Source: Ditylenchus dipsaci (lineage: Eukaryota > Nematoda > Chromadorea > Rhabditida > Anguinidae). From it: a DNA stretch of 64,000 bases. Both the position numbers and the translations under genes were made by a program. Location: assembly GCA_004194705.1 (NCBI GenBank), contig SADC01001184.1, forward strand, positions 62,001 to 126,000, given 5' to 3'. Below are positions 20,701-32,600 of this stretch, piece by piece (within the stretch, counting starts at the first letter, position 1; each line of letters opens with the position of its first letter). The notes under the pieces were generated by a model. It worked only from the letters and a program-made list of their open reading frames with translations, had not been told where the DNA came from and made no database searches.

Positions 20701-23700
20701 TTGAGAGCCGTTGCCTAAGGTTGTCGGTTCCAAGTTTCGACTGTAAAAGATTGAAAATATTAGAATCTATTAATTCTCAGATGTTTTCCTCCTGAGAATT
20801 ATACAGTCTTAGCATCTACAAATTTTGAAAATAAGGGCCACAAGAAGTTATTTTTTTGATACATTTTTCACTTATTACAGAATTCAACCAAGAGCTGTCA
20901 GCTACTCTATATGCGCTGCTTGTAAGTCTCTACATGTTGTTACAAAATTGAAAAATTATTTAGCAGTATTTTAGGCTATGTTTTTCCCTGATTCAGGTTA
21001 GAACTATTTGTAAAAGAAATTTAGATCTACCGTATATACTCTCATTATACTCCACGCTATTGGGGGGGGGGGGTAGGGTGTGGTCGGTAAACGAGACAAG
21101 TACCAACTTTCGTTTTACTGAAGTCATTTAAGCTCTGTAAAAATGCCTGATAGGGTTTTTGAACAAATTATCGGGTACTTTTTACACAACTCAAAAGATT
21201 CAAAAAGCAACAGTTTTAGATCTTATTTTAATTTATTTTCAAAATCACTGGAAGTTCAAATAATTTGCATGTCTCTAATTGTACTCCGGTGTGTAATTAT
21301 GGTATTTTTTTAAGGTTTTGTGCACTCATTTTCAACCATGGTATGTCACCTTCTACTTTGAACCTAGCTCATATGGCATGTTGGCCGAAGACTTTGGTAA
21401 ATATTTCAAAATAAAATTTCACATAGAGGCGCACTTGATATAGTGGCACCTCAAATCTTTTGCTCGTCCTCATCTAAATTTTTTAGGTTTTCTGCCTATT
21501 TTTTAAAATAGTGTTTGCTCGTAAATATTACATTTGACGCAAAACGAGTAAAAAATAAAAAAGTAGAAAGATTAAAAAAAATTGCCGATCTCGCCTTAAA
21601 TTTTTTAAACGCACTGGCATCCTTTTTAAGAGATACTTAATGCTATGGCAGGGCTGCTTTTCTTCTTTAAATCACCTCGAAATTTCCGAATTTTTTTCTT
21701 CCACGCTTGTGTATCAAAAATGCCACTAACAGGCAAAAGAACAAGGAAAGCTTTTCGATGTGGCATTGTCTGGTAAATAATTTTCGCAAACGTACTGAAT
21801 AAAATTAAAAATTTGCGTAAAATTGAAAATGTTTGAGGTGTGCTGGGATTTGTACATCAAATTCGAATAAGAGAAAAAGAAACAAAACTCTGAAAAATAA
21901 TTGTTGAAAAACTTTATAAACCGAATGTAAATAATTATTTAATTTAGGAAAGTATTTAACTGGAGGTCAATCTTTATTTTTCTTCACTTTTCACCTGTTG
22001 ATGATGGTTATTCCAATATTTTTTTATGGGTAAAGAGAACAATTTTTCATGTGAAATTTTAATAACAAACTTTGATAGTCTAGATGTGCCCTAGGTTTGT
22101 TGCTTAGACACAGGAAAGCCAGCATTTCAGTGGCACAAGATACGGGTCAAGAGCAACTCTTTGAATTCAAGCACCGAAGCTAGTAGACTTAATATACTTA
22201 AATAAAGACTCAAGTAAAGAAATCCGCTAATAAAAAGGTTGTTTCAGATTGCTACTGCCTTGCATTTTCAACACTGTTGTATTTATTATTGGTCAAGTGG
22301 TAGCGCTTATAGTATTGAAATTGTGCCTTTGCTGGTATAAAAATGTAAATTATAAAAGACAAAAAAGCTCTTTAGCTCTTCACAAATTAGTTAGTTAGAT
22401 TAGCCAAAGGTAGCTCAAAGGGCCATTGCCACTTGAATTGTCACCAGCCAATTCAAAATTTTCCCCTATCATTCAACTTCTGTACGGATTTTTCAACTTG
22501 GTTTCTAACAAAACAAGGCCTAGAATTTAATTTTAGATTTAGTTGTCTTAGAAACCAAGTTGAAAAATCCGTACAAAAGTTCAATGATTGGGAATTTTTT
22601 TTCGAATTGGCGGGTACAGCGGTCTGACTTGACGGCCTGAAAACCCACATTTTTTGTTTGTTAAATCTAATGATATAAAGATAACTGGCGTGCTAAATGT
22701 ATCGGTTGCACTATACACTCCCCCCGCAGAAGGGTCACAAGAGGAGATAACTTCATATTCGTGTTTCTTGAGGGGCTTGAGGACTTGGAGTTGAGATGCG
22801 CACACACACATACCTTAGACACAAATCACTCGAAAGTAACTCTGGATGCATGAAAAAGTATGAATACCAGAATTTATTTATGCAGTAGGCCACAGTATTC
22901 GAAACTATGTTCAACATCTTTTTTGTTAGTGGGCCCTGTGTGATTAGTGGCTCCTTTTTAGTCCCTTCCCCTAAACAGCCCCCAAATAAAAAAGGCGCAA
23001 ATTTGAATTTTTCAAAATTTGACTAAAAACCATGATACCTCCATGATACCTCTACTTTTTCAGCTCTCGGTTAAACCGAGAGCTGAAAAAAAGGAACAAA
23101 GGAGAGAAGATACCTAAGGCTAGAGCGAAGGATGACCGCATCAACAGAGAAGAGAGCCAGAATTTTTTAAACCGAAGGCTGAAAAAAAGGAACAAAAGAG
23201 AGAAGACACCTCCCTATGGTACGAATTTTTTTTCTCGAAATCAGAAAAAAAAACAAGCGGCTTTTTCATGAAATCGGGGTCGAGAAACACGAATATGTTG
23301 TTATCTTTTCCATGTGATTTTCTGCGTGGGGGGGGGGGGTTAATGTACAGTCAAGCCAATGCATCTGGTGGCTAGGAAAGATTCGGCAAAAGCGAGATTT
23401 GGCAAGCGTATGTTTTGGAAAAATGATGTTTGGCATAACAGAATTTGGCAAACAAATATTAAGCAAGCTTAAATGAGCTATTGGGGCGTCAGTACAAACA
23501 CTATAATAATCTGTTCAGATACTCTGTTTACAACTTTCATTTTGCCAAATCTTCCCCGTCTTCTCACTGTTCCCCAACTTCCGAAAACACAAAAAGTTAT
23601 GCCTCCAGCAGGGGTCGAACCTGCGACCTTGGGCTTATTAGACCCACGCTCTAACCAACTGAGCTATGAAGGCTCACACCGACCAGCACGATTTTTTATA

Positions 23701-25306
23701 AATTACTCATCGGGGATCTGATTGGGTTTGAATTATCGTAAAAGGTTTGAGTTACAAAAAACAAGCTTGAAGTTTGAATTTTGGGAAAAAGGACAGACTA
23801 AGATCACAAAATGTCACAAGTTTTTAAAACCCTTTTTAAAAGATCGTGGTCACGCTTTCTAAATTGTCCCGTCAATTCAAAATTTTGTACCTAATCACTG
23901 AACTTTTGTACGGATTTTTCAGCTTGGTTTCCAACAAAACAAGGCCTAGAATTTAGTATAAGGTGAAGTTTTGTTAGAAAACAAGTTAACAATCCGTACA
24001 GAAGTTCAATGATTAGGAACTTTTTTGAGGGGGGGGGGCAACTGTTGTCGCAGACGGCGATGGCCCTCTAACATTTTTTAAGAAAGTCAAAAATAATTAA
24101 GAATTACTTTTAAAACTTTTTTGTTTACTTTGAGCCTTCATAGCTCAGTTGGTTAGAGCGTGGGTCTAATAAGCCCAAGGTCGCAGGTTCGACCCCTGCT
24201 GGAGGCAGAACCTTTTTGATTTTCCCAAAGTGAGGAGATGCATCTCCAGGCTTTTAGAAAATCTAATGTATTCAGGGTTGGAACACGAAATTTTAAAATA
24301 AAATATATTTTTGTAATGCAAAGGACATTTGATTAAAAAGTGTCATTTTATCCAGTGCTTGCTGGGTTTTGAGTGCGAAAAATTAAAATTTTTAGATTTC
24401 GGGTTGTAAATATAGTGCGAATCTTTTAATAACGGACATTCCGAAGCCCTAAATGCATTACATTTTTAAAGTAAGGCCCAAGCTAGACGAGCTGAAGTCA
24501 CAATAGTGACCACGCTAAACGAAAATCGGACGGCGAACCGTCCGCCGAATTGGCGTTTTTTGCCGGCCGTCCAACCGGCCGTTCTTATTTTTGCGTTTGG
24601 CCGGCCATCCTTTAAAAAAAATGCCGGCCGTCTAATATTTTGCCATTTTCTGAAATTCGTTTGCCGGCCGTCCAAAGTCAATTTTTTCCGCCGGCCGTCT
24701 ACCAGCCGTCCATATTTAATTTTTTTTGCCGGCCTTTGGCCGACTGCACTTGTTGCAAAGTAAATGGACGAGCTGAACTCACCATAGTGACCGCGATAAA
24801 TGCACTTTGGATAAGTAATCAACATATAGGAAAATGAATTTTTTTCTAAATTTCTGCGATATACTAATTATTGTACCGTCACAATTTTTCACAATTTTAA
24901 GCCTTTTATTTTTACTCAGGTGATAACCATCGGAACAGGTGAAGGTAAATGGGCCACTTGGCTAGTGCTTCTGCTGTTTTCTTTCAACTCAGCTGTCAAC
25001 CCAGTATTACTGCTCACTTTTTCAGGCATTATAAGGTCATATTTTGACTCGAAATTATACAATAAACTAATGAATTAGTTTGTTTGAAGACAGAAAACAA
25101 TGTTGTTGGTCATGTTGCGAAGATATCCTAACACCACTAACTACAGCAATGTGCCACAGGGGCGGAACAGCACTTCACCCAGCCCCATGGACAAGCGCAC
25201 AATCAACAACTCAATGGCCATCCGAACAGAATACAACACTATCCAACTGCTCCGTCAAATATCCGAGCCCATTCTAGCCGAAACCACACCTGCTCAATCG
25301 TTCTAA
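17785..25306 (+). CDS. Seven-transmembrane chemoreceptor-like GPCR
   Basis: A receptor gene with large repeat-filled introns. Exon 1 (17785-17973) gives an N-terminus and TM1 (FAGAFLLCFGLIFMPIYAAV), then FRFLFSASIADM. Exon 2 (19677-19764) gives LILFNYAIW and later EMRPWVQ, but needs one base added at about 19702 and another at about 19740 to stay in frame. Exons 19820-19848 and 19895-19910 give IYLDWVWFSM and CWHYM (TM3 region). TM4-6 were not assembled; a possible short exon lies near 20881-20921. Exon 24920-25035 gives a TM7-like FNSAVNPVLLLTFSGIIR with the NP of the family. It joins in frame to exon 25090-25306, a polar 70-residue tail ending PILAETTPAQSF. It is probably a nematode serpentine receptor of the Srt/Srx type; the class is inferred. 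Confidence 0.65.
18407..19604. repeat. 1.2-kb foldback with AAGCCCCCCCTCTAATAT arrays
   Basis: Termini are TACCGTATTTCCTCTAATAG and CTATTAGAGGAAATACGGTA, followed inward on both sides by tandem AAGCCCCCC(T)CTAATAT units. The 900-bp interior is unique, contains a stray CAGGGTGAGTCGAGAAATTC mariner-type end near 18963, and encodes nothing recognisable. Short relatives with the same ends are at 43085-43253 and, degraded, at 43740-43895. It lies in the first intron of the GPCR. Confidence 0.8.
21432..21640. repeat. Dispersed repeat, GCGTTACACTACAAT family copy 3
   Basis: A degraded copy. It starts near GATATAGTGGCACCTC and ends with GCCGATCTCGCCTTAAATTT...AAACGCACTGGCATCC, matching the layout at 10840-11295 in outline only. 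Confidence 0.45.
22446..22615. repeat. MITE, GTACGGATTTTTCAACTTGG family copy 1
   Basis: An inverted repeat with CCAATTCAAAATTTTCCCC on the left and its counterpart AATTTTTTTTCGAATTGG on the right. The arms include TTCAACTTCTGTACGG and TTGGTTTCTAACAAAACAAGG. About 170 bp, non-coding. A second copy is at 23872-24030. Confidence 0.75.
22793..22893. repeat. Dispersed core repeat, copy 2 (partial)
   Basis: Only the GTTGAGATGCGCACACAC to TTATGCAGTAGGCC part of the module seen at 15895-16075. Confidence 0.7.
23600..23673 (-). tRNA. tRNA-Ile (AAT)
   Basis: 74 nt including discriminator A. The cloverleaf is intact: a seven-pair acceptor stem GCCTTCA / TGGAGGC (with G-U pairs), D arm GCTCAGTTGGTTAGAGC, anticodon stem TGGGT/GCCCA around loop CTAATAA giving anticodon AAT, and T arm GCAGG-TTCGACC-CCTGC. 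No intron, and no CCA encoded. It forms a divergent inverted pair with the copy at 24134 and lies inside the GPCR locus. Confidence 0.95.
23872..24030. repeat. MITE, GTACGGATTTTTCAACTTGG family copy 2
   Basis: Same layout as 22446-22615: CAATTCAAAATTTTGTACC, ACTTTTGTACGGATTTTTCA, AACAAAACAAGGCCTAGAAT, then the inverted half with AATCCGTACAGAAGTTCAAT. It sits between the two inverted tRNA genes. Confidence 0.75.
24134..24207 (+). tRNA. tRNA-Ile (AAT)
   Basis: The sequence is the same as the minus-strand copy at 23600-23673: intact cloverleaf, anticodon AAT, A box TAGCTCAGTTGG and B box GGTTCGACCCC. It is followed by a T run that could end polymerase III transcription. Confidence 0.95.
24483..24805. 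repeat. GC-rich GCCGGCCGTCC minisatellite between direct repeats
   Basis: About ten diverged copies of (T)GCCGGCCGTC(C) with AT-rich spacers, in a genome that is otherwise AT-rich. The array is flanked on both sides, in the same orientation, by GACGAGCTGAA.TCAC.ATAGTGACC, which is itself a near-palindrome. Whether this is an element or a tandem locus cannot be told from one copy. Confidence 0.7.
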
Positions 25307-26433
25307 ATCTTTCTGTAATTTTTAGTAGAATTTCAGATATTTATATATAAGTCTATTATATTTCCTCAGTGCCCCTCTATTTCTCTTCCTACTTTTCTAA
25401 AGAAGATCTCAAATGCCTTATTGTGTATATGCAAATGTATAGAAACAATTTATAGGTGTAATGTAAATTTTGTTTTATTTTAAATTGTAAATAAATTTAT
25501 TGCAGATTAATTGGCTCTCTTGAAATCATATAAAAAACCAGATAAAAATAAGTTTTTTGCAGTCACTTTTTGGAGCAAAGCCAATATTTTAAGTATGCCC
25601 ACCGATCTCAAATCAGAGCGTCGAGCCAGCAATCCCATACGGCAGTAAATATCAATAGTGGAATGTAATGCAGTTTTGGTAAATGGCTAATGAGGGTTTT
25701 GCTAACCTGAACTGATTTGTTGATGCTCATGATGTCTTTATAAGTGCGATTGATTGAAAGGCACATGGATGAATTCTATTTAAATCTTAAGAGCATTGAT
25801 CTTTAGCATATTTATTCTAGAGCAAACATGGTGAATTATCACCTACACTGCAAGTTCAAAATCAGCATTTTGTTGAAAAAAGTCTCAAGTGCCCCATTTT
25901 TAGCTACAACAAATAGACAGCCAAAGATTCTCACACCGTCAGTGGAAGCTTTCGGCAATGAATTTACGCTTGATTAAGACGAAAAATGGACAACTATTCT
26001 TCCATTTTTATTTTAGTCACTTCTGGTCCAGTCACTGGATTCTATTGTGAAAAATTAAGAAAATGGAGCAGTCATTGTGTCCTTTCATAAGTCCTTTCTT
26101 CTCGATAAACTGAGACTGACGACCCATCTGACCGATTTGAATGGATTGACGCGAAAGTTTAAACGAGTTAAACATTGAGACTCCTTGGTCTTCTGCGTTG
26201 GCTGAGAATCTGTTAAATTACATGATTTTGAAGTGACCGGAGCACTCTAATTGATTTTAAGTTTCGTGCATTTTGCAGAACAACACCATTCAGCGTAAAA
26301 AACCAAAATACATGATTTATTGAATTATTATTTTTATTGAAAAAGCACAGCAAATAATAATAATGATTCCAGTAATAACCAGGCTAAAAAACTCTATTCA
26401 TATACACAAATGTACAGTCTATACAAAAAATTC
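25307..26433. other. Intergenic spacer between GPCR and EI24
   Basis: Contains the likely 3' UTR of the GPCR (AATAAA at about 25489) and then AT-rich sequence without recognisable exons or repeats. Confidence 0.4.
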
Positions 26434-26588
26434 GGCGACCAGACATTTTCTACTATTAGTAGAATTTGTCGCGCGACATTTTCTGCTATTTTTTAATGAA
26501 ATTCGGGTAAAACAACCGAATTTGATTACAAAATAGTAGAAAATGTCGTGCGACAAATTCTACTAATAGTAGAAAATGTCTGGTCGCC
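26434..26588. repeat. Small MITE with 8-bp target duplication
   Basis: 155 bp flanked by AAAAATTC on each side. Termini GGCGACCAGACATTTTCTAC and GTAGAAAATGTCTGGTCGCC type, with inner TGTCGCGCGACA and a CGAATTTC / GAAATTCGG hairpin. Same family as 12681-12802. Confidence 0.88.
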
Positions 26589-26634
26589 AAAAATTCAGGT
26601 TGGTTGTCTTATATCTACAGAATACTAGCCATTT

Positions 26635-29600
26635 CTAAGTAATTTGTGTTCTGCCGAAGATGGCCATTGATATTTTATTGGTGATTGTGGAGGCAATATA
26701 ATAAAAGTGGATAGGTGGCACCACTTGGTCAGTGACCCCTCGCTTGTCTGCTCCACTGCAAACACAACTGCTCACTATGAAAAAAGGGAACAAGGCACCA
26801 AATATACAGCCATTGATCACAAAATTGGTGGACATGGAGGTGGCTAGGGTAAGCAATGTGCCAAAGCCTAGGTGGAAAGGCCTAAAAATTTAGACTTCAA
26901 CTTGTATTTTTTGGAATTCTAATAGAATACCAGCTCCTTTCTACCATGGCTAAGCGAGTCTGAAAACAGGGTAGATTATATAGTGTAAAACATCTCAATT
27001 CCCAACATGAGCCTTCATAGCTCAGTTGGTTAGAGCGTGGGTCTAATAAGCCAAGGTCGCAGGTTCGACCCTTGCTGGAGGCACAAATTTTTTTAAATAT
27101 AGATTTGAAAGGCGAAAAAACAGAGTCTTGAAAGTAATTTTGAAAAGTGAGGTCATCTGAACATTCCGAATTGTACTAATTTATTAACAGTATCCACTCT
27201 ATTGCAGTCGGTGGGGTTATCCTGCGCCAAAAGTTAACTCGCCAATCGATTGTTTCGCCAAACGATTAATTCGCCAAAATACATTTCGCCAAATGATAAT
27301 TTCACCAAGTCGAGTCTCACCAAGATACATTTCGCCAATCGATTGTTTCGCTAAAACGAAACTCGCCAAACAGTTGACTCACCAAACGATTAATCGCCAT
27401 TTTTTTTTCGCCAAATGATCAACTCGCCAAAAATTTTTTAACCAATCAATTAATTGACCATGTTCTTTGTCGCCAAATCGTTAACTACCAAATTTATTTT
27501 CGTCCAGATAATTATACAGTCAACTCCCTCCATAGTCTTCACCCCCGCCATTGTGCACGCCCGGTTCCGATGTGGTTGGCCGATTAGGTTGTAAATTACA
27601 TCATTCTGTACTTTTTCTTTTTTGCACTCATTCTCATTTTTATTGTCTGTCGCTTTATTTTTCATTCTTAGAACTCTAAGCGCTATGATCATTGACTGGT
27701 ATGCAATAAGCAGTGACCAAGAAGAGGAAAACTATGCTGATGACGTAAATCAGACAAGAGAGGGCTTTTACCCAATTCCATCAGAGCAAGAGGTGTTATC
27801 AAGTGGTTGGACTCTAAAAGAACTGACATTTCAAGGGATCATCGGCGTCTCTTGTGTTATAACAGTAAGTAGTGTACTTTCTATTACCCCAATCTTAAGC
27901 GTTATTAAATTTAAACTTCTTTTTCTTTCGGTACAAAAATTCGACTCCAATCCTTGGCGGAGAAAAGCAAATTTATCAGTGCCAGAGATTCCGCAAAGAC
28001 GATATATATTGCTGCAAACGAGTCGTTCTGCGAGATGGAGAATATTACGAAGAGTCCCAAGAAGAACACAATCATCCAGCTGATCCAATTGATGTCGAGG
28101 TTTATGAGCTCACCAAGAAAGCAATTTATATAGCCAAATCTAACATGCTGGTAAGTTATTTGGAAAGTCTTCAGAGAAAAATAAAAAAGAAGGCTCTCAT
28201 TCAGCTCACCCCTCGGGATATTCTCACACAAGCTCTTCAAGATACAAATTGCTCTAGTGCAGCGAAAAATGCTATCGAGCCAAAAAATTTATCGCAGCTG
28301 ATCAAGAGGGCGCGTCAGGTAAAATGTTTATATCGAGTAAAGATTTGTAGCAAAAAATTTTTACAACTTTATTCAGCTAACAATTATCCCAGAATTCCGG
28401 TAGACCCTGCAAGGCTTGTGCTAAGCGAAGTGTGGAGAAATCTCTCTGACGGATCGCCTTTCGTGATATATGACTCCGAACCAGCAATAGAAGATTGGCA
28501 AGGACCACACCAGCGATATATTATTCTGTCCTCAGATGGTTGTATGGAGGTAAATTTTTAGTGAGCTATCTAGTTAATGAACTGACAGTTCTCTAGAAAT
28601 TAGCTCATGTTCGTGTTATTTCTCTCGATGGAACTTTTAAAACCAGCGGCGAAGGCTTTGTTCAGAATTTTTGTTTACATGGATAAATATATGAGTAAGT
28701 AGTATACAGTATTCAGGAACTATTGACAATTTATCGATAAATTTCAATAGCTTCGTTCCTATGGGGAATGTACTGATGACGCGTCGCAGGATGAACATGG
28801 ATTATCGAGAGCACAAAGACGCTGGTGGTAACAAGTTCAATCATGACGAAACGCTATATGGTTAAGGTGAAAATTAAATTTTCGAAAATTTTTGATGATT
28901 ATTCAGATTTAGATCGACTACGATGAAGATAGTCAAATGGTTCAGCGTCCAAGTTTCTCGCATTCTATGTGGATGCATTCCGGCTTAGATATACCTGGTT
29001 GGTTGCTCATTCAGAATACTTGTTATTGCTTTGCTGTTGTTTCACTGTTTTATTTTACGAATAAACTCGAACTCTATTTATTGTTGTTTTCTTTGTTCAT
29101 TAAGTTTGGTACGTGTAGAAACCGTACCTGAAGTGCTTGAACTGTATGTTAGGCACGTGAAGATTATTAGGTAGGTAAAGTTAGGTACTTAGGTAAAGTT
29201 AGGTACTTGAAAAAATCACTCTGAGAAAACTACACCATCTGGGTATCTAACTAGATCAGACAACTTGCACACCCATGCACTTTTAACTGAATCAGACGAC
29301 CAGGGTACTTTTGTTTAGCGATGGATAGTATAGATAGACGAATAGTAATTGCTGAACAATTAACTCGTTAATAATCGCGATTTTGGTTTTAAAAACAGGG
29401 TTTCTTATGCGATTTTACGTGTGCTAAGCAGATTTGTTTTCATTAAAACAAAAAAGAATTTCATGTCATTTACCTGACCAGTTAGTACCTACCATTGGTA
29501 GCGGTCTCCGAGTGGATGAAATCGGGATTTTGGTGTTAAGCAACTTGATTCCATGGCGATTTCACGTATGATAAGACCATTCATTTTAAATTTTAACAAA

Positions 29601-32600
29601 AAAATCAGGTCATATGGATGGATATCCACCTGCCTAGGTAGTACTTAGCTTGGGTATCGGGCTTCCAGTGAACAAGATCGACATTTCGATCCTAACAAAC
29701 CGGTCTTTGTATGCAATTTCGGGTAAGAAAAAATAGTTTATTTTAAGATTTGATTAACTTTATTTGTTTATTTGTGTGGAAAAAAACCCACTTAGTTGTT
29801 TTACTTTCCGGTAAAGTTATCGTTTGTTGAGATTAATTTTGGCGAGTTGATCGTTTGGCGAGAAAAAAATGGCGAGTTAATCGATTGCGAAATAAATTTT
29901 GGTGACAATCAATTTGGCGAGTTAACTGTTTGGCGAGTTTAATTTTGGCGAAACAATCGATTGGCGAGTTAACTGCTTGGCGAAACGTATTTTGGCGTAC
30001 TAATCGTTTGGCGAATTAATCATTTTGGCGAAACAATCGATTGGCGAAATGCATTTTGGCGAAGGATAACCCCACCTTGCAGTCAATATACTTCTTTCTT
30101 TTAAAAAGTTGGCAAACATGGAAGGTAGCGACTTACATTCATAGATATTCCGCTTGACATCCAAATGTAGTCGAAACTATAGAGAGAGTGCAGCAAAGAC
30201 ATGTAGATGAAGCCGAAAAATTTAGAAAGCACCGGCACTAAAATAATAAAAAGAACTTTAATTCTAATCATAATAGTAAAAAAATACCTTCCAATCCAAT
30301 AATGGCTAGTGCCTGCACCAAAAATACAAGTTCCACAAAAATGGCGTGAATAAAGTCGGAAGCGGCTCTGGAAAAGTCGGGTATTTTGCTGCTGGAGATG
30401 CCTCTGTATTTCAAGGCAGAAGAAGCCTGAAATACTTAAAATAAGTTACATTTTGTTTAAACAAAAATAACTCACAATGTCAGCGAACCAAGGGTGCTGA
30501 GAAAACGAACAATCAAGAAATGGCAACAATAAAAGTGAGCCGAAATACTTGAGAAAGGCTGATAGAAAAGAGTATTTGAGCAGGTCGATAAGTGAGGTAA
30601 GGGCAAGTACGAAGAAGACTGACAATATGTTTATGGCTGCACACTGAAAATAATAAAAAATATGTTACTGAATACACACGGATATCCGAAAAAATGGCTG
30701 AAGTTTAATAACTAATTCTTCAAAAATACTGCGCACTTTATTCAATATTAATATTACCAGTGCAGGGAACTCGTTCTCGTCTTTCGTCCTCGTAGTCGTC
30801 CTCGTCTTCGTACTATTAGGACGAGTACGAGCAGCTTCAAAAACGAGGTACGAGGACAAAGACGAAGTACGAGGCTGAAAAAATTACAAGTACAAGGACG
30901 TGGACGAAGGGGCAGGGACGAAGACGGAAGACGGAGGGTAAAGACGACTCATCCTAGCTAAAATTTTCATTATTTTAACCTTTTTTTAAAAAATGATCAT
31001 CAACAATGCTTTGATTCTTTTCATTGTCATCCTTGAAAAAAGGATCCCCTGTTTTATTAGTGGCAATATACAGGGTGGTCCAAAAAAATCTGCAAAATCT
31101 AAAAAATTTGACAAGGGCTCCGCGCACCGGCTAAAATAACTTTTTTGTGTGATCAAGGATGTTGAAATAACGTTGTGAGGCCGGTACCGAGTCCTCTCAT
31201 TCTGCCGTAATCTTAGGTCTAGCTCTCTAAGCATGAGACTAACATGGCTCGCTGCCCAGGGCTAACTCACTAAGTGGTTGATTCCCATAGACGTGCTTGC
31301 CATGAGGCTGACCTTGTGACCTAAAACTGCAACCGTCCATCCTTGTTAGTAACAAGTTGTTACCCATTACATTTGTACGTCTAACGAACAACCACCTAGT
31401 AACGAACAAAATGAAAAATACTAATTTGCTTAAAGAACATGTAGATAAATGGTGATAAGAACATGGTGATAAAAATAGTAGTGGGACTACAGTCGAATGT
31501 ACCGGCAAGGTACCTTCCGAAAATTCGTTCTCGTCTAGGATCCCACACTTTTTTACCTCAACTTTTGAGTTCTCTTTTAGAACCTGATTCGCCAGTCAAG
31601 TCGGAGATATCGCAAGGATTGTGATTTTGCCGATCGTTTTTGCAAAAGACAAAAAAGTTGGAAATTTAAAAGAGAACTCTCCTTAAAACGTTCACCTAAT
31701 TCGGATTTGAGGGGTACGCTGCCGGAACAGTCGACTATATTACCAAATTCACGCCATTTCGTATTTTAAAAATAACGGGCACACCCGGCATATGTTTGCT
31801 AAGAATCTAGGAGTTTTTAAGTGTGTAAATTTTTTTTTTAAAGTACGTGTTTTACCCGTTTTAGCGAGCATGCTAAAAATATGTCTTACCCCTCGATCAC
31901 ATAGGCGAATTGAGGTCTAGCTCGTGTTTTCTCAACCTTTTTGGTATTTAGAGGGAATTTTTTCTATACTTTTTGTCACTTTTTATATACCAAACGAAAG
32001 CTCAGATTCCAAGTTATCTTCTACATTAAAAATTATTTTATTGGTGTGACAAAAATGTATGTAACAGCACAAAAGTTGGAGGCTGGTCGAGGTACCTCGA
32101 CCAGGACCTCGACCAGCCTGGACATCACATTTACTTTTGACCACTTTAGACATCACATTTACTTTTGTAACAATAATGAAATAATTTTTGATGTAGAAGA
32201 TAGCTTGGAATCTGAGCTTTCGTTTGGTATATAAAGAATGACAAAAAGTACAGAAAAAATTTCTCTCTGATCACCAAAAAGGTTGAGAAAACACGAGCTC
32301 GACCTCGACTCTGTGAGCACCGGGTTCTTCATCGCTGCTGTTTTTGGGACGTTTTTTAAGTCTCAAAAACTGTTGATGAGCCAAATGTGATACTTGTTTT
32401 TTCAACACTAATTCAACGTCGCATATTAGTTTTTTTGAGCAACAGGGAAAATGAATGGGGTTCCTCCAGGAGATAACTCATGAAAAAATGAACGTGAGTC
32501 ACGTTCACGCCCGGGCACAAGTTACTTGTTTTTGATTAGAGAACTAAATATTTTTTGGCGTTTTTGTGCCCGGGACAGAAATGACGAGTCACATTTGTGC

